Shown here in pieces: positions 49,339 through 58,971 of a stretch of 64,000 nucleotides of DNA. Numbering within the stretch: the stretch's first letter is position 1; the number at the start of each line of letters is the position of its first letter. The position numbers were made by a program, and so were the translations under genes. The DNA comes from Scylla paramamosain. Lineage: Eukaryota; Arthropoda; Malacostraca; Decapoda; Portunidae. The notes under the pieces were generated by a model, which was not told the origin of the DNA, searched no databases, and saw nothing but the letters and a program-made list of their open reading frames with translations. The DNA lies in assembly GCF_035594125.1 (NCBI RefSeq), contig NC_087197.1, positions 6,939,852 to 7,003,851 on the forward strand, written 5' to 3'.

Positions 49339-51815
49339 TTGTGTATTTACTAGTTGTATTGTACAGGGCACGAGCCAAAGCTCATTTTGTCTTGTTTCCA
49401 TAACCATATTTATCCAGTTATTCTTGAAACATGTGCACTGCTTTCTGCAACCACCTCTTCCTTTAAATCATTCAGATTTCAGTAATTCTGTACAGGAAAC
49501 TGTATTTCTTGATGTCACTTGAACATCCATTCTTCTTTATTTTCTTCCCATGCCCCCTCGTCTGTTTCTCTCCTTCCTCCATCTGGTGTACCAAGTAATT
49601 TCTGTCTATTCTTTCTATATTGTTTACTAATTTGTACATTGTTATCAGGTGTCCTCTTTCTCCTCTTTCTCTCTTGTGTGTTGATAAACCCATCTCTTCA
49701 AGTCTTTCTTCATAGCTTGAGTCTTTCAATTCTGGTACCATCTTTGTCACTTTCCTCTGTTTCCAGAGGAAACAGTTTCTCCAGTTTCCATATATCTTTT
49801 TTTTCTGTATAGAGCCCAAACTACTGCTCCATATTCATATCATGCTTGCTATAATTTTCTTCATAATTTCTTTATCTAAATAGTTAAATGCCACCCTAAT
49901 GTTGGTTAACAAGCTGTATGTAGGGCTGAATATCAATTTTATGTGGCTTCCAGGTGATAGTATGTCCTGGATCATTACTCCAAAATCTTTTCTTCATTAC
50001 TTTTCATTATTATTTCTCCCATTTTGTAATTCCATAAAGGCCTCTTTCTACTTTTTCCTATCTCTAACTCATGGCATTTTCTGGCATTAAATTCTAGTTT
50101 CCATCTTTGGCTCAATGCATGTATCTTGTCAATATCCTTTTGTAACTCCTTGCAGTCATTTTCATCCATAATTATTTTCATTATTTTTGCATCATCAGCA
50201 GAAAGCTTTATATAATTACTTAGATCATTTGTCATATCATTTATATATATTTGTAACAAAATGGGTTGCTTGCAGATGCTTGCAGTACCCCACTTGTTAC
50301 ATCGCACAAACTTGAATTAGTGTCTCTGATTAGTATTCTCATTTCCCTTCCTTGTAAATAATCACCTATCCATCTTTATGTTGCTCCCTTTAGTCCTCCT
50401 CCATTTTCTAACTTTCACATAAGACTTGTGTGGGGAACTTTATTGAATGCTTTCTTTTGAGATCCAGGTATACCACATCACCCCATCTGTCCCTGTCGTG
50501 CACTCCATCTGTTACTTTCATATAGAAGCTCAGTTGATTTCTGATACAGGATCTCCCTTTCCTGAATCCAAATTGCTTTTCTGTAATTATATTTTCATCT
50601 TCTAAATATTGCACCCATCTATCTTTAATTACTATTTAACAAAGCTTGCTTACAATACTTGTTAGTGACACTGGTCTGTAATTTAATGGTTCCATTTTAT
50701 TTCCCCCTTTGTATTTTGGGATTATGTTAGCTCTTTTCCATTTCTTTGGTACTTTTCCTTCTTTCAATGAACTGTTAATTATATCCCATATGGGTTCCTC
50801 CATTTGTTCTCTGCATTCTTTAATATCCATCCATTTACTTGATATAGTCCCATAACTTTTATAACATCCAGCTCTTCCAGCAGTTTCTTAATTTCTTGTC
50901 TCTTTACTTGTATCTCCTGTATTTCCTCATTGTGATACCACTTTTGGTGCCACAAAATCAGTTTCCTTTGTAAACACAGATTGAAAACTCTCATTCATTA
51001 GTTCACTCATCTGAGTAGTTTCATAAGTTCTTCCTTCTCTTTTTGACTTGTTTATGTCATCCCTGTTTCATTTTGTCCATTTACATATCTGTAGAAGAGT
51101 TTGGGCTCTTCCTTGCATTTTCTTACTCTGTCATTTTCAAAACTTCTTTCTTCTTCACTTCTTATTATACCATATTCATTCTTTACCTTTCTGTATTCTT
51201 CCCTAATATTTCTGCTCAGTTTTCTCATAATTTTCCTCTATGCCCTGTCCTTTTCCTTTTTTCTGGTTCTACTCACCTAGCATTATACCATTCATTCTTC
51301 CCAATTTTCACTTTATAACTTGGTACAAACTGTTGCACCCCACTCTATAGTTGCTGAAAAATATCTCATATTTTTCTTGGACTACTTTACCTTCAAATAG
51401 TTCTTTCCAGTTATTTTTCTATAAAATTTAGTAAGACCTGCAAAGTTTGCCTTAGCATAGTTCTGTCTCCCATTTCTAAAGTGTTAATTTCTGTGCAACA
51501 CTGTTTCCTTCTGTAGCAATATTTCTGTTGTCACATGATCACTTCTTCCCATTGGACTCAGACAATGTATATTTGGTGTACTTTCTGGAGTTTTGTAAAC
51601 ACTAAGTCCAAATGTGATGGTTCTTCTTCTCCTCTGCATCTTGTAGGTTCATTCACCCACTGTTTCATTGTATTCACCATCATAAATTCTTATCATAAGT
51701 TCTTCCCTCCATGACCCAACATTTTTTTTCACTTCCATCTCCTAGTTAATTCCTTCAGTGTTGATCTTCTACTAAGAGCACTTTGTTATTTTTGCTTATC
51801 ATTTCCTCTATGCTA
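49339..51815 (-). mobile_element. Family-A LINE, copy 5, 5'-truncated
   Basis: It begins at its 3' repeat (reversed CTAGTAAATAC form) at 49339. Reading backwards up the plus strand it shows the C-terminal domain (SYEERLEEMGLSTHKRERGE), the box SADD in place of YADD at about 50200, EKQFGFRKGRSC, NYRPVSLTSIVSKLC, GGNKMEPL and the end of the endonuclease (LSPMGRSDHVTTE). It is truncated in the endonuclease next to a TG-rich tract. Its wording (LVNNIERIDRN) matches copy 3, which suggests one subfamily. It sits in the intron between exons 5 and 6. Confidence 0.82.
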
Positions 51816-51893
51816 TTTTGTGTGTGTGTATGTCTGTGTCTGTGTGGACCAGTGTTCATTGTCCTATGTAATGTATAGTTTATCATATTTTTT

Positions 51894-51895
<2 letters not shown>

Positions 51896-51929
<34 letters not shown>
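51896..51929. repeat. (TG)n microsatellite
   Basis: About 34 bases of TG between the LINE and exon 6. Confidence 0.95.
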
Positions 51930-51930
<1 letters not shown>

Positions 51931-52007
51931 CATTAAGCTTAAGACCTTAAGCTGATGGGGTGCCAGTCTTAAGGGGATGCTTAGAGTAACGTTAAGTTCA
52001 TCTGCAG

Positions 52008-52143
52008 CAGGGAAGATGGAGGTGCTGATGAGATGCCTGTCGCTGCTTGTGGCAATGCTGGACTACCCTGCTCACACCTGGGATCTGCAGCGGTGGCAGA
52101 AGCTGACACAGGTGTTGACCAAGTTTTACCAGGCCTGGGTCCA
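52008..52143 (+). CDS. Host gene exon 6
   Basis: 136 bases between acceptor TTCATCTGCAG and donor CCA|GTACGT. It takes phase 1 from exon 5 and ends in phase 2. A second AG three bases on would shorten it by one codon without changing frame. It reads GKMEVLMRCLSLLVAMLDYP, then HTWDLQRWQKLTQVLTKFYQ: two amphipathic helices, again like a helical-repeat protein. Family not recognised. Confidence 0.72.
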
Positions 52144-52363
52144 GTACGTGTCTTGCAGGCTTACTTTTCTTGCAGTCTTTTGAGTGGTTAGTTAACCATT
52201 TTGTACCTGTGGTCATCCTTTGCTCATTTGACTCCTCTTGGCCACATAACTATTTAATAGACTGTAGCATAGAAAAGTTATTGATAATTATGGGAAAAAT
52301 GATGCAGGAGTGAGAGGGTTAATGATTTTTTTGTTGGGAACTTCAGTTGCTTTTGGTTTCCAG

Positions 52364-52409
52364 TGTGGAAGTCATCAGCAACCCTGACTACACCATTTCA
52401 AGAGGCCAG
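52364..52409 (+). CDS. Host gene exon 7
   Basis: 46 bases between acceptor TTTTGGTTTCCAG and donor CCAG|GTTATG. It completes the phase-2 codon of exon 6 and ends in phase 0, reading VEVISNPDYTISRGQ. A following open stretch after a good acceptor at 52481 (52482-52604, VSESEWVLTLEFFPLLFGRE and on to TAA) is a possible terminal exon, but its hydrophobic composition makes it doubtful. Confidence 0.6.
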
Positions 52410-53795
52410 GTTATGTGTACAAGTCACCTTCAGTTGTGTCACAAGAGTAGTGAAGTGCTTCTCAGTTTTTGCTGTTACCAGGTCTCTGAATCTGAATGGG
52501 TTCTTACTTTGGAATTCTTTCCTCTTCTCTTTGGGAGAGAACTAATGGGCTTTTTCTCTTTTCTGAATTTGTTCTTGGCATTGGTGTGTCTTCTTTGTGA
52601 TTAAAAAAATGGTATAGAAATAGTGCGTTGTTGGTGCCATCCCTTAATGTGGGAAGGCATTAATCAGGTAACCTCAGTACCACAGTGGTTTGCTGGCTTA
52701 CCCCCTCATCCCTATACTGTCTGAACACTACACTGCCATTCCCACAAAGCAGGCACTATTATTCCTATTGTTATTGTCTATGACTTTATCCTTTACTTAC
52801 AACATTTTCTGTTTTACTAACTATTTAATTGGTGGTATTATTATTATTTTTTTATTTATTCATTTACCTATTTATTTATTTATTTACTTCTTTATTTCTT
52901 TCTTTATTTCTTTCTTTCTTTATTTATTTATTTATTACTTTATTTTTTTCTGGTGTGTGTGTCAGTGAGGAGAGGGGTTACCTAGTTATATTGTACAGGG
53001 TCCAAGCTAAAGCTCATTTGACATCTCCATACCTGCATTTATCTAATTTCTCTTTAAATTTGGTGACAACAATTGTAACCACCTCCTCACTAAAGCTATT
53101 CCAGAGATCAGTGCTTCAATATGGGAAATGTATTTCTTAGTGTCATTGAGACATTTACTCTTCTTAATCTTTTTTATTTTTTTTTATTTTATGTCCTCTT
53201 GTACATCTTGTCCTCTCATCCATATGCATCTCCAAAACTTGTCTGTCTACCTTTTCCATACAGTTTATTTAATTTGTACATTGTTATCAAGTCTCTCATT
53301 TCTTCCAGTTGCTCTTCCTAAGTCTTTTCCTTCAATTCTGGCACCATGTCGTTGCTGTCATTTGTATTCTTTCCAATTTCCTCATATTCTTCCTATGTGG
53401 AGACCATGAAGCATAGTCCAACTTGGGTGTATCAGATGTATCATGTTTATAATTATTGTTTATTTATTTATTTATTTTTTCATCATATCCATGTCCATGT
53501 AGGTGAAAGCCACTCTTAATGTTACTTAACATCCTATATGTGGAACCAAATATCCAACTTATATGTTCTTATGGTGACTGTGTCCCCAAATCCTTTTCTT
53601 TATTACTTTTCATCATCATATTTTCACCCATTTTATAGTACCATATAGGTCTCCTTGTACTTTTTCCTATTTCCAACACATATCATTTCTTTGGATTAAA
53701 TTCAGGTTTCCACTTTAGGTTTCAAGCATGAATTTTATCCAAATCTCTCTGTAGTTCCTTACAATCCTCCTGGCCCTTTATAGCTCATAACATCT

Positions 53796-53891
53796 TTGCA
53801 TACAGCAGACATATTAATGTCTGCATACAGCAGACATATTAATGTCTGCATGCAGCAGACATATTAATGTCTGCATATAGCAGACATATAG
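53796..53891. repeat. 25-bp tandem repeat, nearly four copies
   Basis: The unit GCATACAGCAGACATATTAA plus TGTCT repeats with a 25-base period. Each unit contains the near-palindrome CAGACATATTAATGTCTG. It lies exactly where the (Y/F)ADD active-site codons of the family-A reverse transcriptase should be on the minus strand. Confidence 0.92.
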
Positions 53892-54122
53892 CTATTTAAT
53901 TCTTTCTGTATATCATTCATGTAAATGTGAAACATAATTGGTGCTAATAAAGATATTCTTATGGTAATTCACTTGTTATCCCACCCCAGCTTGAAATTAC
54001 ATTGATTATTGTCCTCATTTGTCTATCCTTCAAATAATCTTGCATCCAACTTAATATGTTGCCTTTTAATCCTCCTATATTTTTCAGTCTCCACACTAGG
54101 CTCATATGTGGAACTGTGTCAA

Positions 54123-54142
54123 ATATATATATATATATATAT
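54123..54142. repeat. Short (TA)n at the left edge of the composite insertion
   Basis: About 20 bases of AT lie between the family-A sequence and the family-B poly(A) (T run on this strand). They are paired with the longer TA array at 58306. Confidence 0.9.
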
Positions 54143-57100
54143 TTTTTTTTTTATGTAGGAAGGATACTGGCCAAGGGCAACAAAAATCTAATAAAAAAAA
54201 AATGCCCACTGAAATGCCAGTCCCTTAAAAGGGTCAAAGCAGTGGTCAAAAATTGGTGGATAAGTGTCTTGAAACCTCCCTCTTGAAGGAATTCAAGTCA
54301 TAGGAAGGTGGAAATACAGAAGCAGGCAAGGAGTTCCAGAGTTTACCAGAGAAAGGGATGAATGATTGAGAATACTGGTTAACTCTTGCGTTAGAGAGGT
54401 GGACAAAATAGGAGTGAGAGAAAGAAGAAAGTCTTGTGCAGCGAGGCCGCGGGAGGAGGGGAGGCATGCAGTTAGCAAGATCAGAAGAGCAGTTGGCATG
54501 AAAATAGCGGTAGAAGACAGCTAGATATGCAACATTGCGGCGGTGAGAGAGGGGCTGAAGACAGTCAGTTAGAGGAGAGGAGTTGATGAGACGAAAAGCT
54601 TTTGATTCCACCCTGTCTAGAACAGCAGTATGAGTGGAACCCCCCCAGACATGTGAAGCATACTCCATACATGGACGGATAAGGCCCTTGTACAGAGTTA
54701 GCAGCTGGGGGGGTGAGAAAAACTGGCGGAGACGTCTCAGAACACCTAACTTCATAGAAGCTGTTTTAGCTAGAGATGAGATGTGAAGTTTCCAGTTCAG
54801 ATTATAAGTAAAGGACAGACCGAGGATGTTCAGTGTAGAAGAGGGGGACAGTTGAGTGTCATTGAAGAAGAGGGGATAGTTGTCTGGAAGATTGTGTCGA
54901 GTTGATAGATGGAGGAATTGAGTTTTTGAGGCATTGAACAATACCAAGTTTGCTCTGCCCCAATCAAAAATTTTAGAAAGATCAGAAGTCAGGCGTTCTG
55001 TGGCTTCCCTGCGTGATATGTTTACCTCCTGAAGGGTTGGACGTCTATGAAAAGACGTGGAAAAGTGCAGGGTGGTATCATCAGCATAGGAGTGGATAGG
55101 ACAAGAAGTTTGGTTTAGAAGATCATTAATGAATAATAAGAAGAGAGTGGGTGACAGAACAGAACCCTGAGGAACACCACTGTTAATAGATTTAGGAGAA
55201 GAACAGTGACCGTCTACCACAGCAGCAATAGAACGGTCAGAAAGGAAACTTGAGATGAAGTTACAGAGAGAAGGATAGAAACCGTAGGAGGGTAGTTTGG
55301 AAATCAAAGCTTTGTGCCAGACTCTATCAAAGGCTTTTGATATGTCCAAGGCAACAGCAAAAGTTTCACCAAAGTCTCTAAAAGAGGATGACCAAGACTC
55401 AGTAAGGAAAGCCAGAAGATCACCAGTAGAGCGGCCTTGACGGAACCCATACTGGCGATCAGATAGAAGGTTGTGAAGTGATAGATGTTTAAGAATCTTC
55501 CTGTTGAGGATAGATTCAAAAACTTTAGATAAGCAGGAAACTAAAGCAATAGGACGGTAGTTTGAGGGATTAGAGCGGTCACCCTCTTTAGGAACAGGTT
55601 GAATGTAGGCAAACTTCCAGCAAGAAGGAAAGGTAGATGTTGACAGACAGAGCTGAAAGAGTTTGACTAGGCAAGGTGCAAGCACGGAGGCACAGTTTCG
55701 GAGAACAATAGGAGGGACCCCATCAGGTCCATAAGCCTTCCGAGGGTTTAGGCCAGCGAGGGCATGGAAAACATCATTACGAAAAATTTTAATACGTGGC
55801 ATGAAGTAGTCAGAGGGTGGAGGAGAGGGAGGAACAAGCCCAGAATCGTCCAAGGTAGAGTTTTTAGCAAAGGTTTGAGCAAAGAGTTCAGCTTTAGAAA
55901 TAGATGTGATAGCAGTGGTGCCATCTGGTTGAGGTAGAGGAGGGAAAGAAGAAGAAGCAAAGTTATTGGAGATATTTTTGGCTAGATGCCAGAAATCATG
56001 AGGGGAGTTAGATCTTGAAAGGTTTTGACATTTTCTGTTAATGAAGGAGTTTTTGGCTAGTTGGAGAACAGACTTGGCATGGTTCCGGGCAGAAATATAA
56101 AGTGCATGAGATTCTGGTGAAGGAAGGCTTAAGTACCTTTTGTGGGCCACCTCTCTATCATGTATAGCACGAGAACAAGCTGTGTTAAACCAAGGTTTAG
56201 AAGGTTTAGGACGAGAAAAAGAGTGAGGAATGTACCCCTCCATGCCAGACACTATCACCTCTGTTATGCGCTCAGCACACAAAGATGGGTCTCTGACACG
56301 GAAGCAGTAGTCATTCCAAGGAAAATCAGCAAAATACCTCCTCAGGTCCCCCCAACTAGCAGAGGCAAAACGCCAGAGGCACCTTCGCTTAGGGGGATCC
56401 TGAGGAGGGATTGGAGTGATAGGACAAGATAAAGATATGAGATTGTGATCGGAGGAGCCCAACGGAGAAGAAAGGGTGACAGCATAAGCAGAAGGATTAG
56501 AGGTCAGGAAAAGGTCAAGAATGTTGGGCGTATCTCCAAGACGGTCAGGAATACGAGTAGGGTGTTGCACCAATTGCTCTAGGTCATGGAGGATAGCAAA
56601 GTTGTAGGCTAGTTCACCAGGATGGTCAGGATGGTGGTGAACATTGAAGTCTCCAAGAATGGAGATCTCTGCAAAAGGGAAGAGGGTCAGAATGTGCTCC
56701 ACTTTGGAAGTTAAGTAGTCAAAGAATTTCTTATAGTCAGAGGAGTTAGGAGAGAGGTATACAGCACAGATAAATTTAGTATGAGAATGACTCTGTAGTC
56801 GTAGCCAGATGGTGGAAAACTCGGAAGATTCAAGAGCGTGGGCACGAGAGCAGGTTAAGTCATTGCGCACATAAACGCAGCATCCAGCTTTGGATCGAAA
56901 ATGAGGATAGAGAAAGTAGGAGGGAACAGAAAAGGGGCTACTGTCAGTTGCCTCAGACACCTGAGTTTCAGTGAGGAAAAGAAGATGAGGTTTAGAAGAG
57001 GAGAGGTGGTGTTCTACAGATTGAAAATTAGATCTTAGACCGCGAATGTTGCAGAAGTTAATGAAGAAAAAGTTGAGGGGGGTGTCAAGACACTTAGGGT

Positions 57101-57427
57101 CGTCGACGGAAAGGCAGTCCGACCTGGGGACATTTATGGTCCCCTCCCCAGATGGGGACTCCGAGGCTGGTGTAGGAGTCGCCATGATTTAAAAATTTTT
57201 TGAGTGAAGGGTGTGTGTGTTATTAGGTGCTTGTAGTTTTGTGTGGAGGAAGAGAGTTGTCTTTAGAGGGCAGGCTGTGACTACCCCCTTGTGTTGTGAG
57301 ACACAAAGGGAAACGTTCAGTGAGATCACAGCTGGGTTTAATAATAAGTTCACAGCACCCCCTGAACAGTGCTTTAGACCTCACTGGGAGTAATTATCGT
57401 TTCGGCAGGTGTCTACTGCCTCCTCCT
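54143..57427 (-). mobile_element. Family-B LINE, full length
   Basis: The A tail is at 54143-54152. The 3' UTR carries the family phrases, then the ORF (57185-54246), and a ~240-base 5' UTR ends at about 57427 at the same point (AGGAGGAGGCAGTAGACACC, minus strand) as the other 5'-complete copies. Length is about 3.28 kb with no separate ORF1. The outer flanks are a TA repeat at the 3' side and 28S-like sequence at the 5' side. Confidence 0.9.
54246..57185 (-). CDS. Family-B LINE endonuclease-reverse transcriptase, uninterrupted ORF
   Basis: 979 codons. After a short N-terminus ([20 protein letters not shown]) comes the endonuclease (~35-265): [27 protein letters not shown] (Glu), ILGDFNVHH and SSDHNLISL. 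The reverse transcriptase (~475-770) shows [80 protein letters not shown] and the box YADD. A helical C-terminal domain ([34 protein letters not shown]) ends [11 protein letters not shown]. It is a Jockey/CR1-group enzyme. One oddity: after FNVHH it is about seven residues shorter than the decayed copies at 28560 and 59710, next to a catalytic motif, so activity is uncertain despite the open frame. Confidence 0.93.
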   Translation of the reverse strand: MATPTPASESPSGEGTINVPRSDCLSVDDPKCLDTPLNFFFINFCNIRGLRSNFQSVEHHLSSSKPHLLFLTETQVSEATDSSPFSVPSYFLYPHFRSKAGCCVYVRNDLTCSRAHALESSEFSTIWLRLQSHSHTKFICAVYLSPNSSDYKKFFDYLTSKVEHILTLFPFAEISILGDFNVHHHPDHPGELAYNFAILHDLEQLVQHPTRIPDRLGDTPNILDLFLTSNPSAYAVTLSSPLGSSDHNLISLSCPITPIPPQDPPKRRCLWRFASASWGDLRRYFADFPWNDYCFRVRDPSLCAERITEVIVSGMEGYIPHSFSRPKPSKPWFNTACSRAIHDREVAHKRYLSLPSPESHALYISARNHAKSVLQLAKNSFINRKCQNLSRSNSPHDFWHLAKNISNNFASSSFPPLPQPDGTTAITSISKAELFAQTFAKNSTLDDSGLVPPSPPPSDYFMPRIKIFRNDVFHALAGLNPRKAYGPDGVPPIVLRNCASVLAPCLVKLFQLCLSTSTFPSCWKFAYIQPVPKEGDRSNPSNYRPIALVSCLSKVFESILNRKILKHLSLHNLLSDRQYGFRQGRSTGDLLAFLTESWSSSFRDFGETFAVALDISKAFDRVWHKALISKLPSYGFYPSLCNFISSFLSDRSIAAVVDGHCSSPKSINSGVPQGSVLSPTLFLLFINDLLNQTSCPIHSYADDTTLHFSTSFHRRPTLQEVNISRREATERLTSDLSKIFDWGRANLVLFNASKTQFLHLSTRHNLPDNYPLFFNDTQLSPSSTLNILGLSFTYNLNWKLHISSLAKTASMKLGVLRRLRQFFSPPQLLTLYKGLIRPCMEYASHVWGGSTHTAVLDRVESKAFRLINSSPLTDCLQPLSHRRNVAYLAVFYRYFHANCSSDLANCMPPLLPRPRCTRLSSFSHSYFVHLSNARVNQYSQSFIPFSGKLWNSLPASVFPPSYDLNSFKREVSRHLSTNF

Positions 57428-57450
57428 GGCGGGAGTAACTATGACTCTCT
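57428..57450 (+). repeat. 28S rRNA-like segment 1 (R2-site upstream sequence)
   Basis: GGCGGGAGTAACTATGACTC plus TCT is identical to the highly conserved 28S rRNA gene sequence just upstream of the R2 retrotransposon insertion site. It starts immediately at the 5' end of the family-B LINE. Confidence 0.85.
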
Positions 57451-58257
57451 GAGGTCCCGGGATGGTGTCATGCCGTGACTCCCCGAGTGACGTGAAAATC
57501 CTCTTTGAGACTTAGTTACAGGGGAAGCCTGCCTCCTAGTGGCGCCCGCTGGTAACGTAGGCACAAGCCCGAGGGATTGGGCCTACGGCTAAAGTGCTTA
57601 CCCCGCGAGATGAATGTGGGGCGGGGAGTTGGACAAATATTCCATCCTCCCTTCTCAATAAATGTTCATAGAGTAATGGGGCTCCGCCAGGCTTCGGAGC
57701 CCAGAACAGCTTCACTGGTCCGGAGTCCTTTCTGCTCCTTCGAGTTCTCTACCTCGTTGGGTGGTGGGCCGTCAGGGTGATTTGCTGAGTCGGTGGGCTA
57801 AACCCACTAACCCTCGACAGCGGTAGTCACTCTGGCGTTTCCGGGATGACGGCCCGCTGGTTTGGGGGGGTAGCGCTCTTCCTGCCCCCAAGGGCCAGCG
57901 GGTTCATGGCTTTGAAATGGGGTACACGGGGTGGATGCGGTCCCAGTCCCCCTCGGGTCCGAGGGGCGTGCATAGAGCCCCCGTGCACGTCCTCTCGGAC
58001 CCAGAGCGTCCTAGCAGAGCTCGTAGTCTGCGAACGGTTTGTCATGCTGCGGTGGGCCTAGTAGCTCAGGTAGCCAACCGTCTGGCTGAGGGTGGCGTCC
58101 TCAGAACCGGAATCCTGTCGGGGGCGACCTCGGCAGGTAGGTTTCGCATCGCCTGTGCCGTTGAAGACGGTAGGCGTGAGTAGTGCTGGCTTTAGCCCGC
58201 TACCCTATCGTCCCCTCCAAAGGGGTAATTCTTGCCACCGGTGCCGGCTGCTTGGTA
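57451..58257 (+). mobile_element. GC-rich segment between two 28S-like pieces, possible R2-derived sequence
   Basis: About 800 bases, far more GC-rich than anything nearby, with no long ORF. Right after segment 1 it can form hairpins: GGGATGGTGTCA with TGACTCCCC at 57459-57486, and CGTAGGC with GCCTACG at about 57556-57591. R2 elements begin directly at this 28S position and often carry an HDV-like ribozyme there, so an internally deleted R2-type element is a reasonable guess. I could not fit a complete HDV fold, and no reverse transcriptase is present. Confidence 0.4.
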
Positions 58258-58301
58258 AACAAGCGCCGGTGAACGGCGGCAGAATTAAGTATGACTCTCT
58301 C

Positions 58302-58305
<4 letters not shown>
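58258..58305 (+). repeat. 28S rRNA-like segment 2
   Basis: AACAAGCGCCGGTGAACGGC, then GGCAGAATTAAGTATGACTC and TCTCAAGG, match the 28S gene up to the R2 cleavage position with a few changes (GCAGAATTAAG for GGGAGTAAC). It is in the same orientation as segment 1, about 830 bases away, and is followed directly by a TA array. Confidence 0.82.

Positions 58306-58387
<82 letters not shown>
58306..58387. repeat. (TA)n microsatellite at the right edge of the composite insertion
   Basis: About 82 bases of TA. Family-A LINE sequence resumes at 58388. Confidence 0.97.
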
Positions 58388-58390
<3 letters not shown>

Positions 58391-58971
58391 CCTCCACCCA
58401 TCCATCACTCTAGTATAAAAGCTCAGCAGATTTACAACACACAATCTTTTTTCTCCAAATCCAAATTGTTTATCTGTAATTACCTCATTTTCTTCCAAAT
58501 ACTGCACCCATTTGTTTTCTATTACAATTTCACAGAGTTTACCTATGACACTAGTTAATGATACTGGCCTATAATTAAGTGGCTCCAGTTTGTCACCTTT
58601 ATAGGTGCCTCTTTTCCATTTTTAGGCACTCTTCCTTTCTTCAATGAACAATTTACCACATTCCAGATTGACTCCATCAGTTGGTCTCTACATTCTTTCA
58701 ATACCCATGCAGACACACCATCTGGTCCCATTGCTTTTCTAACATCTAAATCACTCAATAGCTTGTAGATTTCATACTTTCCAACTTAATTCATATAACC
58801 CTTCATTTGATACTCCACTTATAGGCACTACAAAATCTGCTTCCATTTTAGGTATGAATTTAAAACTCTCAATCATAATTTCACTCATCTCCTTGTTATC
58901 TTCATGTGTCCTTCCTTCTTTTTTTTAAATTAATACAATCTCTATATTTTATTTTATCATTTATTTATAAA

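Noticed and set aside
52482..52604. Terminal exon of the host gene
   Set aside because: It has a good acceptor and correct phase, but the product is an almost purely hydrophobic tail, and the frame is also open through the preceding intron. Left as a possibility only.
58068..58090. CAGGTAGCCAA as the 28S sequence downstream of the R2 site
   Set aside because: Only about eight bases match and the following sequence diverges at once, so it is probably chance.
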